From Polytrichum commune (Eukaryota; Streptophyta; Polytrichopsida; Polytrichales; Polytrichaceae), in the NCBI GenBank assembly GCA_950295325.1, contig OX485806.1, forward strand, positions 8,618,001-8,682,000: a stretch of 64,000 nucleotides of DNA, read 5' to 3'. Below are positions 1-13,200 of the stretch, one piece after another. Below the pieces are notes generated by a model. It did not search any database. It saw only the letters and a list, made by a program, of their open reading frames with translations, and was not told the origin of the DNA. A program made the position numbers and the translations under genes. The stretch's first letter is position 1; each line of letters starts with the position of its first letter.

Positions 1-3000
1 CAATGAGACGAAGAGACTTGGATCCTGGTATGGATATGAACGAGATGGTGGTTCGCAGCCACGACATCGTAGACTGAATTCGAGAGGAGGCCTTGTCCGA
101 CAGTGGCAGAGTTGTCCGTCCAGGAGATCCTACTGCAGCGGATAACCACCCCCCTACTCCACCCATTGTATCGACAGACGTTGGAATTGAAGGTATCCCA
201 GGGGTCGGGGTTGACCTGGCATGGATAATGAGTGGTCGGAGCATGGTGATGGCGCGCATGGAAATCCTCAGCGAGTACCATCTCCACAGAGGCCTCGCAC
301 CCCAGTGTTGCGAACTGATGACGAACAGGGTCCGGACGACGGCAATTTGTATGGAGACAATTTTTCCGAGGGAGATGTGTTATCAGATGACGAAGACGCC
401 ATGGACTGGGGAGAATCTGAGGATGAATCTGATGCGGCTGTAACCGCGATGGAAGAGGCTGCAGCTACACCCCTATTTGCAGGTTCGAATCACTCCAGCA
501 TGGGTACTACCTACGTTCTGCTGAGTGGGGGAAAGCTACACGGATGCTCCGACACATATATGGACGAGCTGTTCCGAACGCTTAGCAGCATGATCCTCCC
601 CCAGCCGAACTCGTTGCCCAAGTCGTACCGAGAAGCTTCGGAGTATCTACGGAGGTTAGGTCACACTTACAAAACGTATGACGTTTGTCCAAACAATTGC
701 AAACTGTACAGGGGAGCGTTGAAGCATGCAAGGGTCTGTCCGGAGTGTAGAGCTCCTAGGAAGAGACAGGTCGGACGATCGCAGGTGCCCTACAAGGTCA
801 CCAGAGTTTTTACATTGACTCCTCGTTTGAAGCGTATGTTCCGGAGCCCTATGCAGGCGGCGGCGATGACATGGTGGGCAACTCTACCTCAGGAGGATGG
901 AGTGATGAAGCATGTCTCCGACTCGGCCCAGTGGAAATGGATTTCCAGTCGTTTTAGGGAGGAATTTGGATATGACGACAGGAATGTGCGAATGGCCCTA
1001 GTTACAGACGGGTTTAACCCCAATTCTGATAAAAGAGGGACGTACTCTATATGGCCAATCATGTTGATGAATTACAACATAGCGCCATGGCTCACCACCA
1101 AAAATTACTTTATTATGTTAGCTGTTTTAATTCCCGGTCCTAAGTCTATTACCTCAGAGCATTTCGATGTGTTTATTGAACCGTTGATAGAGGAGTTGCT
1201 GGATCTATGGACTTACGGAGTATACTGTTTGGATGTGGCACAATATAAGCAGTCATCTCATTTTGTCCTTAAAGCGATGGTGATTTGGACTATAGGGGAC
1301 TTCCCAGCGTACGGAATGTTAGCGGGATGCACAACTAATGGCTTCGTGGGCTGCCCAGTCTGTGGAGAGGGATTCAGGTCTAGACGGTCAAAGGTGTTGC
1401 ACAAGAACATATTTTGCGGTTGCAGTCGCAGGTTCCTTGTGGATATAGACCATCATCTCAGATTCGACACTCAAAATTTCAGGGAGATTGAAGACCGGGT
1501 TGCGCCTGTGCCTGTGACTGGAGCTGACGCTCTTGCATATGGGCAGGAGCGGCTTCGGTGGCTACGAGAGGAGGGTACCCCTGCGGATCGAGACCCTGTT
1601 CGGCGAAATGGGATAAAGAGAGTGTCAACCCTCTTCAGGCTACCTTACTGGAAGGCACGGATTTTCTAAACCTTTTTAAAACAAAATCCACTGTTGTATA
1701 CGCATTGCATCCGAGAGAATGGGTGGTCAAACCTCATTCCCTCGACAGTGTTTTGTCGATGCTATGTGACCTGTATCAGATAGGCCGTGTAGTTTAATTG
1801 GTGTCGAAATGTTTAACCAACAAGGTGTTTTTTAAAATTAGCCTACAACGACTCCTAGTTGATCTCTGGACTAACTTTCCGAGAATAAGATAGTGTCATT
1901 CACTTGCAATGTTAGCATGTACCTGACACCTTCGTTGTCATGCAATTCATCAATACTTGCTTTCCGTTGTTCACTTGCAATTTATTAAAGATGCCAGTCG
2001 ATATCTCCAATTAGTTTACTGAGGAGAGTTAATGACAGTAAGATGGACCGTAGTGTGTCACCAGCAAATGCTTGAGAAAGAGCATCGTTGATGGGTATGC
2101 GCTGGCCTTAACCTATCGCCGCCTTTATCTTCAGGAGCTCCCAGTGCGACATACTTTAGACGTTATGCACGTTGAGAAAAACGTGGCGGCTACCATCACC
2201 GGGTTCCTACTAGGAGAGGAAGATACGGTTGCTGTACGAAAAGATATGCAGGAGTGCTCGGTTATGGAGGACCTCCACCTAGTGAGAGAAGGGGACACCG
2301 AAAACTACCTCATGCCTCATGCCCCATATGTGCTGAGTCCGGGAGAGAAAAGACGTGTGCTTGAAACCATTAAGAGTGTCAAGGTCCCCTCAGGTCACTG
2401 CGCCAATTTCTCGAAATTGGTAAATTTGGAGAAAGGTAAGTTACAATTCCTGAAAAGCCATGATTGGCACGTGCTTTTGGAGGAGATACTCCCAGCTGCT
2501 CTAAGGGGATCGATGGCGATGGCTCCGCGTGTAGCCGTCATTCGACTAGGCCACTGCTTCAAGAGATTTTGTGAAAAGGTTATCCTGGTAAGTGACCTAC
2601 CAGCACTCCAAACTTACGTAGCTGAAACTTTTGCCATGTTGGAGATACACTTCCCCCCTGCGTTCTTTAATGTCATGGAGCACCTTCCACTGCATTTGCC
2701 TCGAGAGTTGTATTGGTGTGGTCCAGTTCACGCCAGGTGGATGTACAGTGTCGAACGGTACCTCGGGCACTTGAAGAGTCTTGTCAGAAATAAGGCGAGG
2801 CCTGAGGGGTCGATGGCAATGGGGTATATGTACGAAGAGGCTCTGGGGTTTGTGACGGAACATTTTCGACTCTATCCGGTATCCGCTAGACTCATTTGGG
2901 ATATGGACGAGGATGACCAAGACAGTGGAGAGGTTTTAGAGGGAAATGGTAGAAGCGAACATTGGGGCGACGAGGACCTGAAAGAGCTGCACGAGCACAT

Positions 3001-4250
3001 TATCCGCCACTGTGATGCAACGGATGAACTGTATACGTAAGTGCCCCAGTACAAAAAAGATTGTACTTGTACAAATTTGTTAGTATATTGTTATTTTAAA
3101 TAATTAGCTTTGGAACTGGGTATCTGGGTTAATGTAACACTCGGCACAACATGACATACACCCTTGTGTTCGATGAACACCTGTGCAGGGAATACACTAC
3201 CATGTACCGAACAAGGGATAGACGCAATCGACGTAGACCCCCCCCCATTTTCGGAGTGGCTCGAGGACCGCGTGAGGGAAATGTGCAGGGTAGGTGAGAA
3301 CCCATCTGAAGACCTGATCACAATGTCGCGGCTCCCCTCGCCAGTCGTGAGGCACCACCCATCTATGTGGGCTTATGGATATCACTTTCGATCGGAGGAC
3401 GTCAATGGCGGGGCATATGTCTCGTTCGACGCAGGGGTGGCTGCGATTATAAATCAGACTTGTCGATCATCTAGAGCGGATCGTCATCCAGTTGAGGCAG
3501 AGCTCCTGTACGTGGGCGTTGTTGAGGACATTCTGAGGGTAGACTACGGACACCTTCATATCAATGTTTTAAAATGTTCGTGGGTGAAGCCCCACCTAGA
3601 GGGTGTCCCAACAATCAGGCGGGATGAAGATGGATTTTGGTCTGTTAAATACAGATCGCGGCAGCCACCCGGTGTGGAGCCATACTTGATGCCTGTACAT
3701 GCTAGACAGGTAAGACATGTTAATTTTGATGGAAATTCAAGATGTCACGTTGTGGATGTGCAACAAAGGAGAGTCCCGCAACGTGTTTTTAGCGCAAATT
3801 GATACCCCGCTTGGACTCGCAGGTTTACTTTGTGGATGATCCCCTCGATCGTGAATGGAAAGTGGTCAGGTACAAGACACCACGTTCTCGCAGAGTGACA
3901 GATGCACTCTCTGAAGGATCGTTATCAGCACCTGGGAGGACAAACGCCACTCACGGCACAAGAAGCGTTCCTCTGTCGGATGATGTCCAGGACGTGGCCC
4001 CTCCTGACCAAGTCGTCAATGCCGCCGTCGAGGTTGTTATGGCCGACGAGGAAATGGACGAAGAAGCGGCTCATCGTGAAGTCGATCATGAGGATGTGTC
4101 CGATGAGGAGCCCCCAGACACCCCACCCGATGAACTCACACAGGCTTTGTTTGTCGAAGATCCGATTGACGACGTGTAGAAGGTGACATGTGTCTTCTGT
4201 ACTGTCTGTCATTCCCGCAAGTTTCATTTGGTGTTCGGAGAACATGGCTG
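1..4250 (+). mobile_element. CACTA (En/Spm) DNA transposon, partial, cut by the left edge
   Basis: The stretch is occupied by a transposase with the Tnp2 (Transposase_21), DUF4218 and DUF4216 blocks in the order usual for plant CACTA elements. No CACTA-type terminal inverted repeat could be seen on the right, and the left end lies outside the window, so the borders are approximate. The base composition is richer in G+C than the following spacer, which fits an inserted element. A probable frameshift in a C run (3238-3246) suggests that this copy no longer makes a full transposase. Confidence 0.8.
221..4179 (+). pseudogene. CACTA Tnp2-like transposase, four exons, probably frameshifted
   Basis: This would catalyse cut-and-paste movement of a CACTA element. 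Exons read: 221-1654, 2135-3036, 3189-3709, 3823-4179. Exon 1 holds the Tnp2 core: CPNNC and CPECR zinc-like pairs, then the LTPRLKRMF segment, then GCTTNGFVGCPVCGE, ending GIKRVSTLFRLPYWK. Exon 2 opens ELPVRHTLDVMHVEKNV and carries the DUF4218 block (LPLHLPRELYWCGPVHARWM). Exon 3 has the DUF4216 block, continued in exon 4 as VYFVDDPLDREWKVV, followed by an acidic tail. Intron 1 would use a GC donor (AAG|GCACGG) with a TCAG acceptor; both sides are phase 0. The splice from exon 2 leaves phase 2, but the DUF4216 frame needs a one-base shift, which a slip in the C9 tract at 3238-3246 would explain. The start at 221 is only the first in-frame ATG; an upstream exon is possible. Family assignment is firm; activity is doubtful. 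Confidence 0.78.
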
Positions 4251-7248
4251 TCGATGTTTTTGAGAATTTCCGATTTGTTTAACAAATGTTTTTTTTTCCC
4301 CGCCAAACACTTTGGGAGTTACGGTGGAATCACAGGTTCCACACCACAACACCAATGAAGCAGAGCAGGTTCGGGTTCCCGTCCTCGATGCAACGTGGGC
4401 GGACATTCCCGGCGGGGTCTTTACTGCGGAAGCAACACCATTCTCCGTTCTGCGTTTGAAGAACATTCCATTGGACATTCCGGCAGGTAATAACATCCAC
4501 CGTTATATGGATTATATTTGAGGTAATTGTCTGTCCAGTAAGCTGATCAAGCATAAAGCCACCCTAACCACATTGTCCGTGATTTATTGCCCCAGCAGCG
4601 AAACAAGGCTCAGGTTGGCGATCCAAGGCTATCCGAACACTGAAGGGGAGCAGATGATGTTGGAACACAGTGGTAGTGGTGAGCAGTGAGAAGGTACCAA
4701 CATTGTCAAGAATGCGGGTGTGTGTGTTCGACATGGATGGTGGAGATGCGAGAGACTAGGTGGGGTGATGACTAAAGAACATGGAACGCATAAGTGGAGC
4801 AGATATTAAGCACTTAGAATATAGGCATAACAGTTTGATCGTGAGATACCGTAGCGAAAGGAATGGGCAGGTAGGCTCCGAAGCGGATATGATCGTGAAA
4901 AGTAGATAGTGGCTAGGGGATGCTGCCTTTCAGTAGACAGAACTAGGAGTTTGGTTATGTGCCATTCAATTGCTATCCCGCTCTTATGTAATAGAAGCTT
5001 CAGGCTTGAAGCATTTTGTAATGAACACTTATAAAAGTGACTCGTTCTTTTCAGCATGAGTGGACTCATTACTGTAAACACATGCATAAAACATCCAACT
5101 CATTCTGTCGTTACCCGATGCCCAGGACAGTGTAACCCTAAACCCTAAAGACCTCTGTGCATGTCATCATATGCAAAAAAACATACTGTAACAAGTATGA
5201 TGTTGTTGAAAAAATTATTGCACATATGCGCCCCAGCAGCCAATTGCAACTGATGTAAATCACATAGAATTCTGTAAAAACCAGATTTACCATTTACTCT
5301 ACTGAAGCCATCAGTTTTCCAACATTCACCCGAGCACTTGAACGAAGTGCCAAATCGATCGACATCCATCCAGATGTGAAAACGAAATCCCGAACTTTCG
5401 AGACCCGATTTCATACAAAACCCTGCGTAGAATCACCGTGAAGGTGACGTGTACGGGACTCCTTCCGGAGAATCCACGCTGTATTTGCCCATAGACCTCT
5501 TGGAATTACCCCTTCTCTCTGATTGGACACTACATTCGGAGAAGAGTGAAAAGCTGTGCGGAGGAACCGCACACCATCCCGAAGGCCAGATATCCGATCC
5601 GAGCAGTGAAGGACGACAGTCCCCTCTAAGGCGGAATGGGGAACGACGCTGCTGCTAGTAGTGATGGGGGCATTGGGATCGCATGCCTTTCTTCATGCTC
5701 TATGGGCGTTCTCTTGTTGTCATTTTGAAGGTCTTTGGTGGAGTATTGCCATTTTTGGGTTTTGTTGCAAAATCTCACTACTTTCGGTCCATGTTATTTC
5801 GTCCTCGCTCAAAGAAGACAATTTTGATCTGCTCAACAACATTGTTGTCACCATGAAGATTAAGAGAGAGGTCTTGAGCATGAATTGCAAGCATAGTGTG
5901 TGTTTACTTCAATCTCAATTTTAGTAAGCTCTCTTCTAGATGCTAGACACCTCTATCATGGTCTTTGCATCTATGATATTGGATGCTCGTCAAAAAAAAT
6001 TTTGATAAAAATGTAACAAAGAAGATTTCCATTCTCTTAAGAATGTGAGGTATTTTTTGTATGAACTTAGTATTTTATATTTTTATATGTTATACAATAC
6101 CATATTATAGAGTTCTTATCATTTGGTGTGTGTTCATTACATTTTTGTAAATTATATGTTTGGATTGTTATTTAGGTAGAGGGAAAGTGTGATGTGATTA
6201 TGACACTAGAGTACCCAAACGAAGACGATAAGGAGATTGCTTTGTTGTCAAAGAACAACAATCATAAAGGTTCTTGCGAGCGAGTCATCACCATACAAGC
6301 GGTGGGAAGCACAAGAAGTTACCTCCTTTGAGGGGCAAACATGTGGGAAGAGCTAATGAAGGGAATGAATGTGATAAACATTGTCAATCACAAATGTAGG
6401 TGGGCATCAATTCTCGAATATGAATACTTAGAAGCACTTCCCTAGATAATCAACCCGCCCACATAGAAGCACAAAAAATTACAAGGGCTTTATGTGATAG
6501 ATTACGCCAAAGGACTAGGGCATTCCACAAATAATGGCCCACTTGAGGACATGAGCCGGAGGACAAGGCCATTATTCATGGACTGCCTTGTCCGAGGGCG
6601 TTATTGAGCGTAAAGCCCTAGATCAAATTGCAACCATCGGATGCTTGCATGCAGGATCTACGGTGCATATGCCGTTATGTTTGAAGTCCTGCCGTGATCT
6701 ACGGTTGGAAATTACATTACGGTGTGTAAGGAGCCTACTCTTAGCAAAGGAATATCTGAGCCAGGGCTTTACGAAACCAGGAAGAGTGGTGCCCAAGGGA
6801 GAGCCACCCACCCGGAGATTTCCCGGGTCATCTCTCACCTTCGGTTTCTTGAGCTTCTTCTTGAAGTCATGCTCCCATGACACACACTGCAGTGACTTAG
6901 TTTCTCTACTTTTCGGTTAGGTTTCCCTTGCACATTGGCTCCATGCTGTGCTTTGCGATCGAAATTTCCAACGTGGATTGATATCTTGACTGTATTTTTC
7001 TGAGAGCACTACGTTTGCCGGAGTTTTCCGGTCGCAAATTGGTATAGAACTTCATGACGGGATGTGCAGGGTGCCTTTACGTATAACTTGTGGTATGCTG
7101 AACCTCATAACATTTCGTGATATGGTTCCAGTGCATGCATAATACGTGCAGATTGATACATTAAACAATATATATTGGGCGACCTTAAGCTTGTGCCGTT
7201 TGGAGTATTGCTGAGGATTGCTGAGCAAGCATCATCGCGGCTTTCAAA
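4251..7248. other. Intergenic spacer, no convincing gene
   Basis: Open frames here are short and show no family resemblance or codon pattern. I see one telomere-like motif (separate entry) and ordinary AT-rich sequence. The last 150 bases or so would be the promoter and 5' leader of the V-ATPase gene. Confidence 0.6.
5133..5150 (+). repeat. Short interstitial telomere-like repeat
   Basis: Two consecutive CCCTAAA units (TAACCCTAAACCCTAAAG) of the plant telomere type lie in the spacer. The run is too short to be a telomere. It may be a telo-box pair or an old repair scar; no gene lies close enough to assign it. Confidence 0.6.
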
Positions 7249-10200
7249 ATGGTGCGCATGGATTTGTTCCGCTCGGAGGAGATGAACAAGGTGCAGCTCA
7301 TCATTCCCTCCGATTCTGCTCATTATACGATGACCTATTTGGCGGAAATCGGTCAACTCCAATTCAAGGACGTAAGTTTCTTCTTTGATTTGTGCCTCCC
7401 GCTGCAATATTTGTTTGCACGAAATTGTTGTTTATTCACATCTGTAAGTCATATCCATAAGCACATTCTCAGCAATTCCAACGATCTCTACTTGTTAGGA
7501 GACTCTTAACCCCTAAGCGCCTAAGAGACCATTTTTGGGCTCTCAATCACTTGACAAGCCGGTTTGAGGTTCAAGGGCAGCTGTGACGCAGTTGGAATTT
7601 ATTTTGGGGTAGGATGAAGGCTGGAGGCTTAATTCAGGGCAGCCTTCATCATAATGTGGCCAGTTGTTTAAGAGTAGTGGGTTGTCAAAGTTCAGTATAA
7701 GTGTCACACTTTTTGTAGTGTAGAGATGGTGTTCCCAATAACAAAGAGTATTGACACAAACGATGATATTCAAACATATGGTAGTATTTTCCTTGCAGCT
7801 TTTCCTGACATATATATTTTATATCTATAAGATATTTTCAAGTGATTTTTTTAAAATGCCGAGATAGATATTATAAGCATTACTCTAAGCAAAAATTGTA
7901 TAGATTTTTGGGCTGATCCTTTATGAACAACTTTTCCTTGAGAAGTTTTCTCTTTTTTAGAGAGGAACATTCATTTTATACCCTATTTCAAAATTGATGA
8001 AAACCCTCAGGCGTTTAGGGGTTAACCAGCTACATCTGAACTCTTCACAATTCATGACCTTGGTTGATCCTTGTGCTGTGCTTTTGTCCAATGGCAGCTC
8101 AATCCTGGAAAAAGCCCGTTCCAACGAGCGTATGCTGCACAGGTACCTGCAATCCATATCAGCTGATGATTACCTTAGTTTCATTCTATTTTTTAAGCAA
8201 GGAAAGGTGCAAGTGACACTATAGACGAATTTTAATGTCGTTTTGTAGTTGTAATTCGTGAATCCTATCCTTCAGTCTGTCAAGAAGCTCCAATATCTTC
8301 AAGAGTACAGATGGATAATATTGAGTTCTCACTCGACGTCTTTGTGGTGGCAAGATTTTAATTGCACGGTCGGAACCTCTAGAGGCGGAACTGAATTGAC
8401 AATTGTAGTCACAGGTGAAATGCAAGATAAATTCATGATACTATGGAGAATTTGGAAAGGCTTTACATCTGCTGAAATAGGAATCTCTGATCTTGCGACA
8501 AAATTTTCAGCCTGTGTCTCACACTTGACTAGCATAATACTGAAAATATTTATAGGGAACAGACAACACAGATGGGAAACATATGAAAATGGCATCGTGG
8601 GCGAGGAAGATGACGAAATAAGGGAAAAAATTGAACACTTATGCTAAGTCGAGCATGTGTAATGGCAGGCGAAACGGTGTGGAGATATGGCAAGAAAATT
8701 GCGCTGGTTTGAAGATGAGATTCTGAAAACAGGCCAGACGGTTGTGCCAAGGAACTTGTCAGACAAGGAGCTTGAGCTAGATGAAGTGGAGGTCAATTCT
8801 TACCATGTTAATCTACATACGAAAACCCATAGAAAAGATTCTGCACCATCTGAAATTGTTAAAAGCATTTATGTGCCTTGCGCTAGTAACATGGTTCTGG
8901 TCAATAATCGAGTCAGCAGATTGCAAGTAGATGAATTATAAACTGAGCGAGTAAATAAGAAACTCGTCTTTTGACACAGCTGAGATTAGCGGAGTTGGAG
9001 GTGGAGCTTTTGGAGATCAACAATAACAGTGAAAAACTCAACAGGAATCACAGAGAGCTTACAGAGTTAAATTTGGTATTACAGAGGGTGAGCTTCCTGC
9101 GAATCACAGAATCATTTCAAAATATAAGATGCTAACAAAGAGTTTATCTGGTGCACCCGATTGATTAGCTTTCACCAGAATGACCACTTATGCCAACCGC
9201 TTTGACATGGTGTTGCCGGGCTGAAGGCAAGCGTGTTTTTCAGTTCTGCAAGAAGTGTTGCCGACGTACAGCAAAGGCGTGCAGAAATTGCAACAGCTAC
9301 TGCAACGGATGTGGAGGATGTGGACCATCCCCTCCTGCTTGAACAGGTGTAGTGTGTGAGTCTGCTCCTCCATTCAGGCCTGCATCTTCCTTGCGTTACA
9401 ACAGGTCTCTTTTTTCTAAAGATACTAATAATTTTATCTATTGAAGAAACTCTTATAATCACAACATGTCATTCTTGGGACCCTTTATGGATTTACATAC
9501 GTTTTCTTGTCCTACAATTGATTCGCTCACATCTCGTTGTCTAATGTGTGGCTGTCATTGAGCTTGGAAGGCTTGGTTATTGTTTATAAAGTCCTCAGAA
9601 TCTCAAAGACATCCATTGGGCGGGCATATTCTAATAGTAGCGAACGGATGGGTGGCAGGAGATGCCGACAAATCCATCCAAGCAAGTGCGGTTGGGTTGC
9701 ATAGCAGGGATGTTGGCGAAGTCGAAGTGCATGCCCTTTGAGCGTATCCTCTTTCGTGCAACTCGCGGTAACATGTATCTCAAACAAGCGTCCTTGGCCG
9801 ACCTGGTTGTTGATCCTATCACTGGTGAAAAGGTGCTGGTTTTTCCTTCTTTTGCACAGATGTGGTTATTACTTGTGTGATGGGGATATTATACACACCT
9901 TTCTTTGTGACCTGCTAAAAACAGAGAATGGAGCAGCATTTCTTATGGTTTCCATGAATCTGCCCTTATTAATGACTCAAAAACCAGTTGATTCGGTTCA
10001 TTTTGTTCCGGTCTGAGATTCTGTCATGAGGAGATCAGCGGTCTTACATATACCATATTTTAGGTCATGAGATAGTGTTAATCATATTGCTCACTCGTGC
10101 TCGTGTAGGTCGAGAAAGTCGTTTTCGTAGTATTTTTTGCTGGTGAACGGGCACAACTAAAGATCACAAAGATATGTGAGGCTTTTGGAGCAAATCGTTA

Positions 10201-13200
10201 CCCGTTCCCAGAGAATGCTTCTCGGCAGCGGCAGATGAAAGCTGAGGTAACTGGCCATTGGTCGAATTCAAACAACAAACATCAATGTGATGCACTGGTT
10301 GAAACAAGGATGGCATATACTGCAAGAAAGTGCTTCTCATTTGCTAGACTTATGTGTACTTAAGCCAAAGTAGATCTAATTACATGTTGGAGCCAGACAC
10401 TTGGAGATTAAGTCGCCAACTTGTGCTGTTCATGAGAAGCTGTGAAGAGAAGGTGTGTTCAATTTGTCGATACAATGTTCAAAGACTATGGGATTGAAGA
10501 GTGTGTATAAATCAAGCAATCTTGCCAATGGGGCTCATCCAACAACCAGTTGTTTGGTAGAAGCAGACAGTGATTCCCCATAAATATCGAAGCCTCAAAT
10601 ATATTGGTCCCTCTTGAGATTGTGGAGAGAGCAGATACTCCTGGCTGAATCGGCTGCTTGAAACCTCTCCTTTTGAAATCTTACCTGGGGTTTGTTGGTC
10701 CAGGTAGCCACAAGATTGTCAGAGATACAAGAAACTCTGAGCGCAGGCACTCATCACCGCAACAACATTTTGAACAGCATCGGCTATAGCTTGGACGCGT
10801 GGATTCTCATGGTATCCCCTAAACTTCACCATACAAATGTTGGTCAAGGATATCAATTCTGGGCAGATTGACTAGCTGAACCAAGTCATATAGAAAGTCC
10901 TTAAAGAGAATTAATCTTCATGTCCCAAAAGTAAGGTCTGGGTGGCTGTCATCAGTTTTGAAAGTGATGCACTCTTTTACGGAAAGACTGATGCCACTGG
11001 AAATACGAGTAACTAAAACTACTGAGAGCCGCTTTAAATTGGAGAGCAGCAATTTCAAAATAAGCAAGAACCATTCACTTTGATTGGTATTAGAGCAGAG
11101 TGTGCATAATTGCAAAACAAGTCATACAGAAAAGTATATGAGTGAGAAATAATGATTTTTAAGATGAGCACAGAATATCCTGAACTTCTCCCGCCAATTT
11201 CTTGGTCCCTTGGTTACATGGTTCACATGTTGACAGCAACAACTTGAGGGAGTACGTCTGCATACATGCACCTATAATGAACTGGATACCTCGAGATGGG
11301 AAACTCAAATTTATCACAAGCATGAAGTAATTTAAGGTTGGTATTTTAGAGGGTCCATACTTAGTCAGAAATCTCTTCAACTCCCAGCTGAAGAGTGAGA
11401 TAAGAAGTTTTTACTTGTTCCCTCATAGTTCCAATATTGATGTCAAGCTAAAAGCACTACGACATATGATTATGACAGGGGTGGTCATCCAAAGCAGTGA
11501 AATCTAAGTTGTATGTACATTTGATCCACCTGTGTTTCCATTTGTACAGATTCGGAAAGAACAGGCTATTTACCATACATTAAATATGCTGAGCATGGAT
11601 GTTACACGTAAGTGCCTAGTTGCTGAGGGGTGGTGTCCCGTCAAAGCAAAGCCTGAGGTTTGTTAACAGACATTCTTTCGTGATCCAAACAAGTTCATAA
11701 CAAAGTTTTCCGTTTTCCATCTTATCTATCACGTAAGTTAGCAGACATTAAGCTTCTGGCTCTTCTGTGAGGCACCGGGGCGGGAAATAGAATTTAATTC
11801 CGTTGGAAAATGAGTCCTGTAGTCAGATAATGGCAGATTTGTGGGCAGTGAAACAACTACACAGGAAGCTACTAAAAACTCTTAGTTTATGCTTTTCAAT
11901 TGGGAGGAGCTATAGATCCAGGACGCATTGATGAGAGCAACTGTTAGCAGCCAGTCTCAGCTGAGCACCATCTTTCATGTTATGCATACCAAGGAGTCGC
12001 CCCCGACCTTTTATGAGACCAATGAATTTACAGTTGCCTTTCAAGAAATTGTTGATGCTTACGGGTAAGTATCTCACTGAGCTCTGCCCTAGTTATTATT
12101 GGAAAAAGTCATCCCCATGGTGTGTGTGAGAAGAAGCATTGAGATTTAGACAAACGAATTGAAATTTTTTTGCTTCTCAATGTCTATAAAAATAAAGCAT
12201 TGAGATAAGAAATGACACTGATGGAGTTACATGTGAAGTGGTAAAATTGAGCATTTTGCAAATCATTTCTTCAAACCACTCTTGTGGCACTCGTATACTA
12301 TGGGTGTTTGGACTTAGTTTGGCCATTCGGATAAAGAATCTCGAAGTGATTAGTGGTAAGTTGATCTTCAGTTTATTTATTCTCAACTTCGGATACTTTC
12401 AACACCCTGCCTAGGCGCGTTACGCTGGACACCGTTGTGCAGACTGGCTTTGAGTTTCCTTAATTACTGTGGAAGCTTCACCTGGTCAGCCATGCAAGGA
12501 ATTTTGGATTCTTTTCTCTCTAAAAGATGGACATGTTCCATTGTTCTTATCACCTTGCACCCTGATCTCTGAAAAGACACAACAATGAATCTCCAGAAGG
12601 ATTAGAAATGCCTAAAGGTCTGATCTTTGTCTCCGAGAGGTTGATTATTTGAAGCCTTCGGTGCTCTAGCCACCAATCACTATGAAAAATAGTCAACTTT
12701 GAGAACATCGTATAATGCATCTGAGGGTCAGAAGATTTCAAGGGTTTGTTATATTAATTTCGCTCCCAGGGAGTAAAACTTCTTCCTGTTGCACTCATGT
12801 TTTCTTACTAATTTCATGTAAGCACTTCAAAATTGCTGGAGGTTTCCAAAAAAGTTCAAAGTTGAGCTTCACATCGGTACTTCTGAATATTCCATTTGTT
12901 CCGCTAGTTGTAGGTCGTATGTGCGGGCGTCCAAAATGCTAATTGCTGGGTGACAAGAATATGAATGTTTTGCTTACAGGGTGGCACGATACCAGGAGGC
13001 GAATCCTGGGTGCTTCACAATTGTGACCTTCCCCTTCCTCTTTGCTGTCATGTTTGGCGACTGGGGTCATGGCATTGTGGTCCTTTTTGCAGCAATTTAT
13101 CTCATTTGGAAAGAAAAGAAGTTTGAGAGCCAGGTACTTATAATACTCCCATCCCTCTGGTCTGCAGTTGGGTTTTTTCGAATGGGGGTGCTAGAAGTGG

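Noticed and set aside
4224-4554. Overlapping short open frames on both strands just after the transposase
   Set aside because: No conserved motif and no splice link to the transposase frame; probably transposon tail sequence.
5661-5924. 87-codon plus-strand frame with a hydrophobic start
   Set aside because: No family resemblance, no splicing context, and an AT-rich low-complexity tail.
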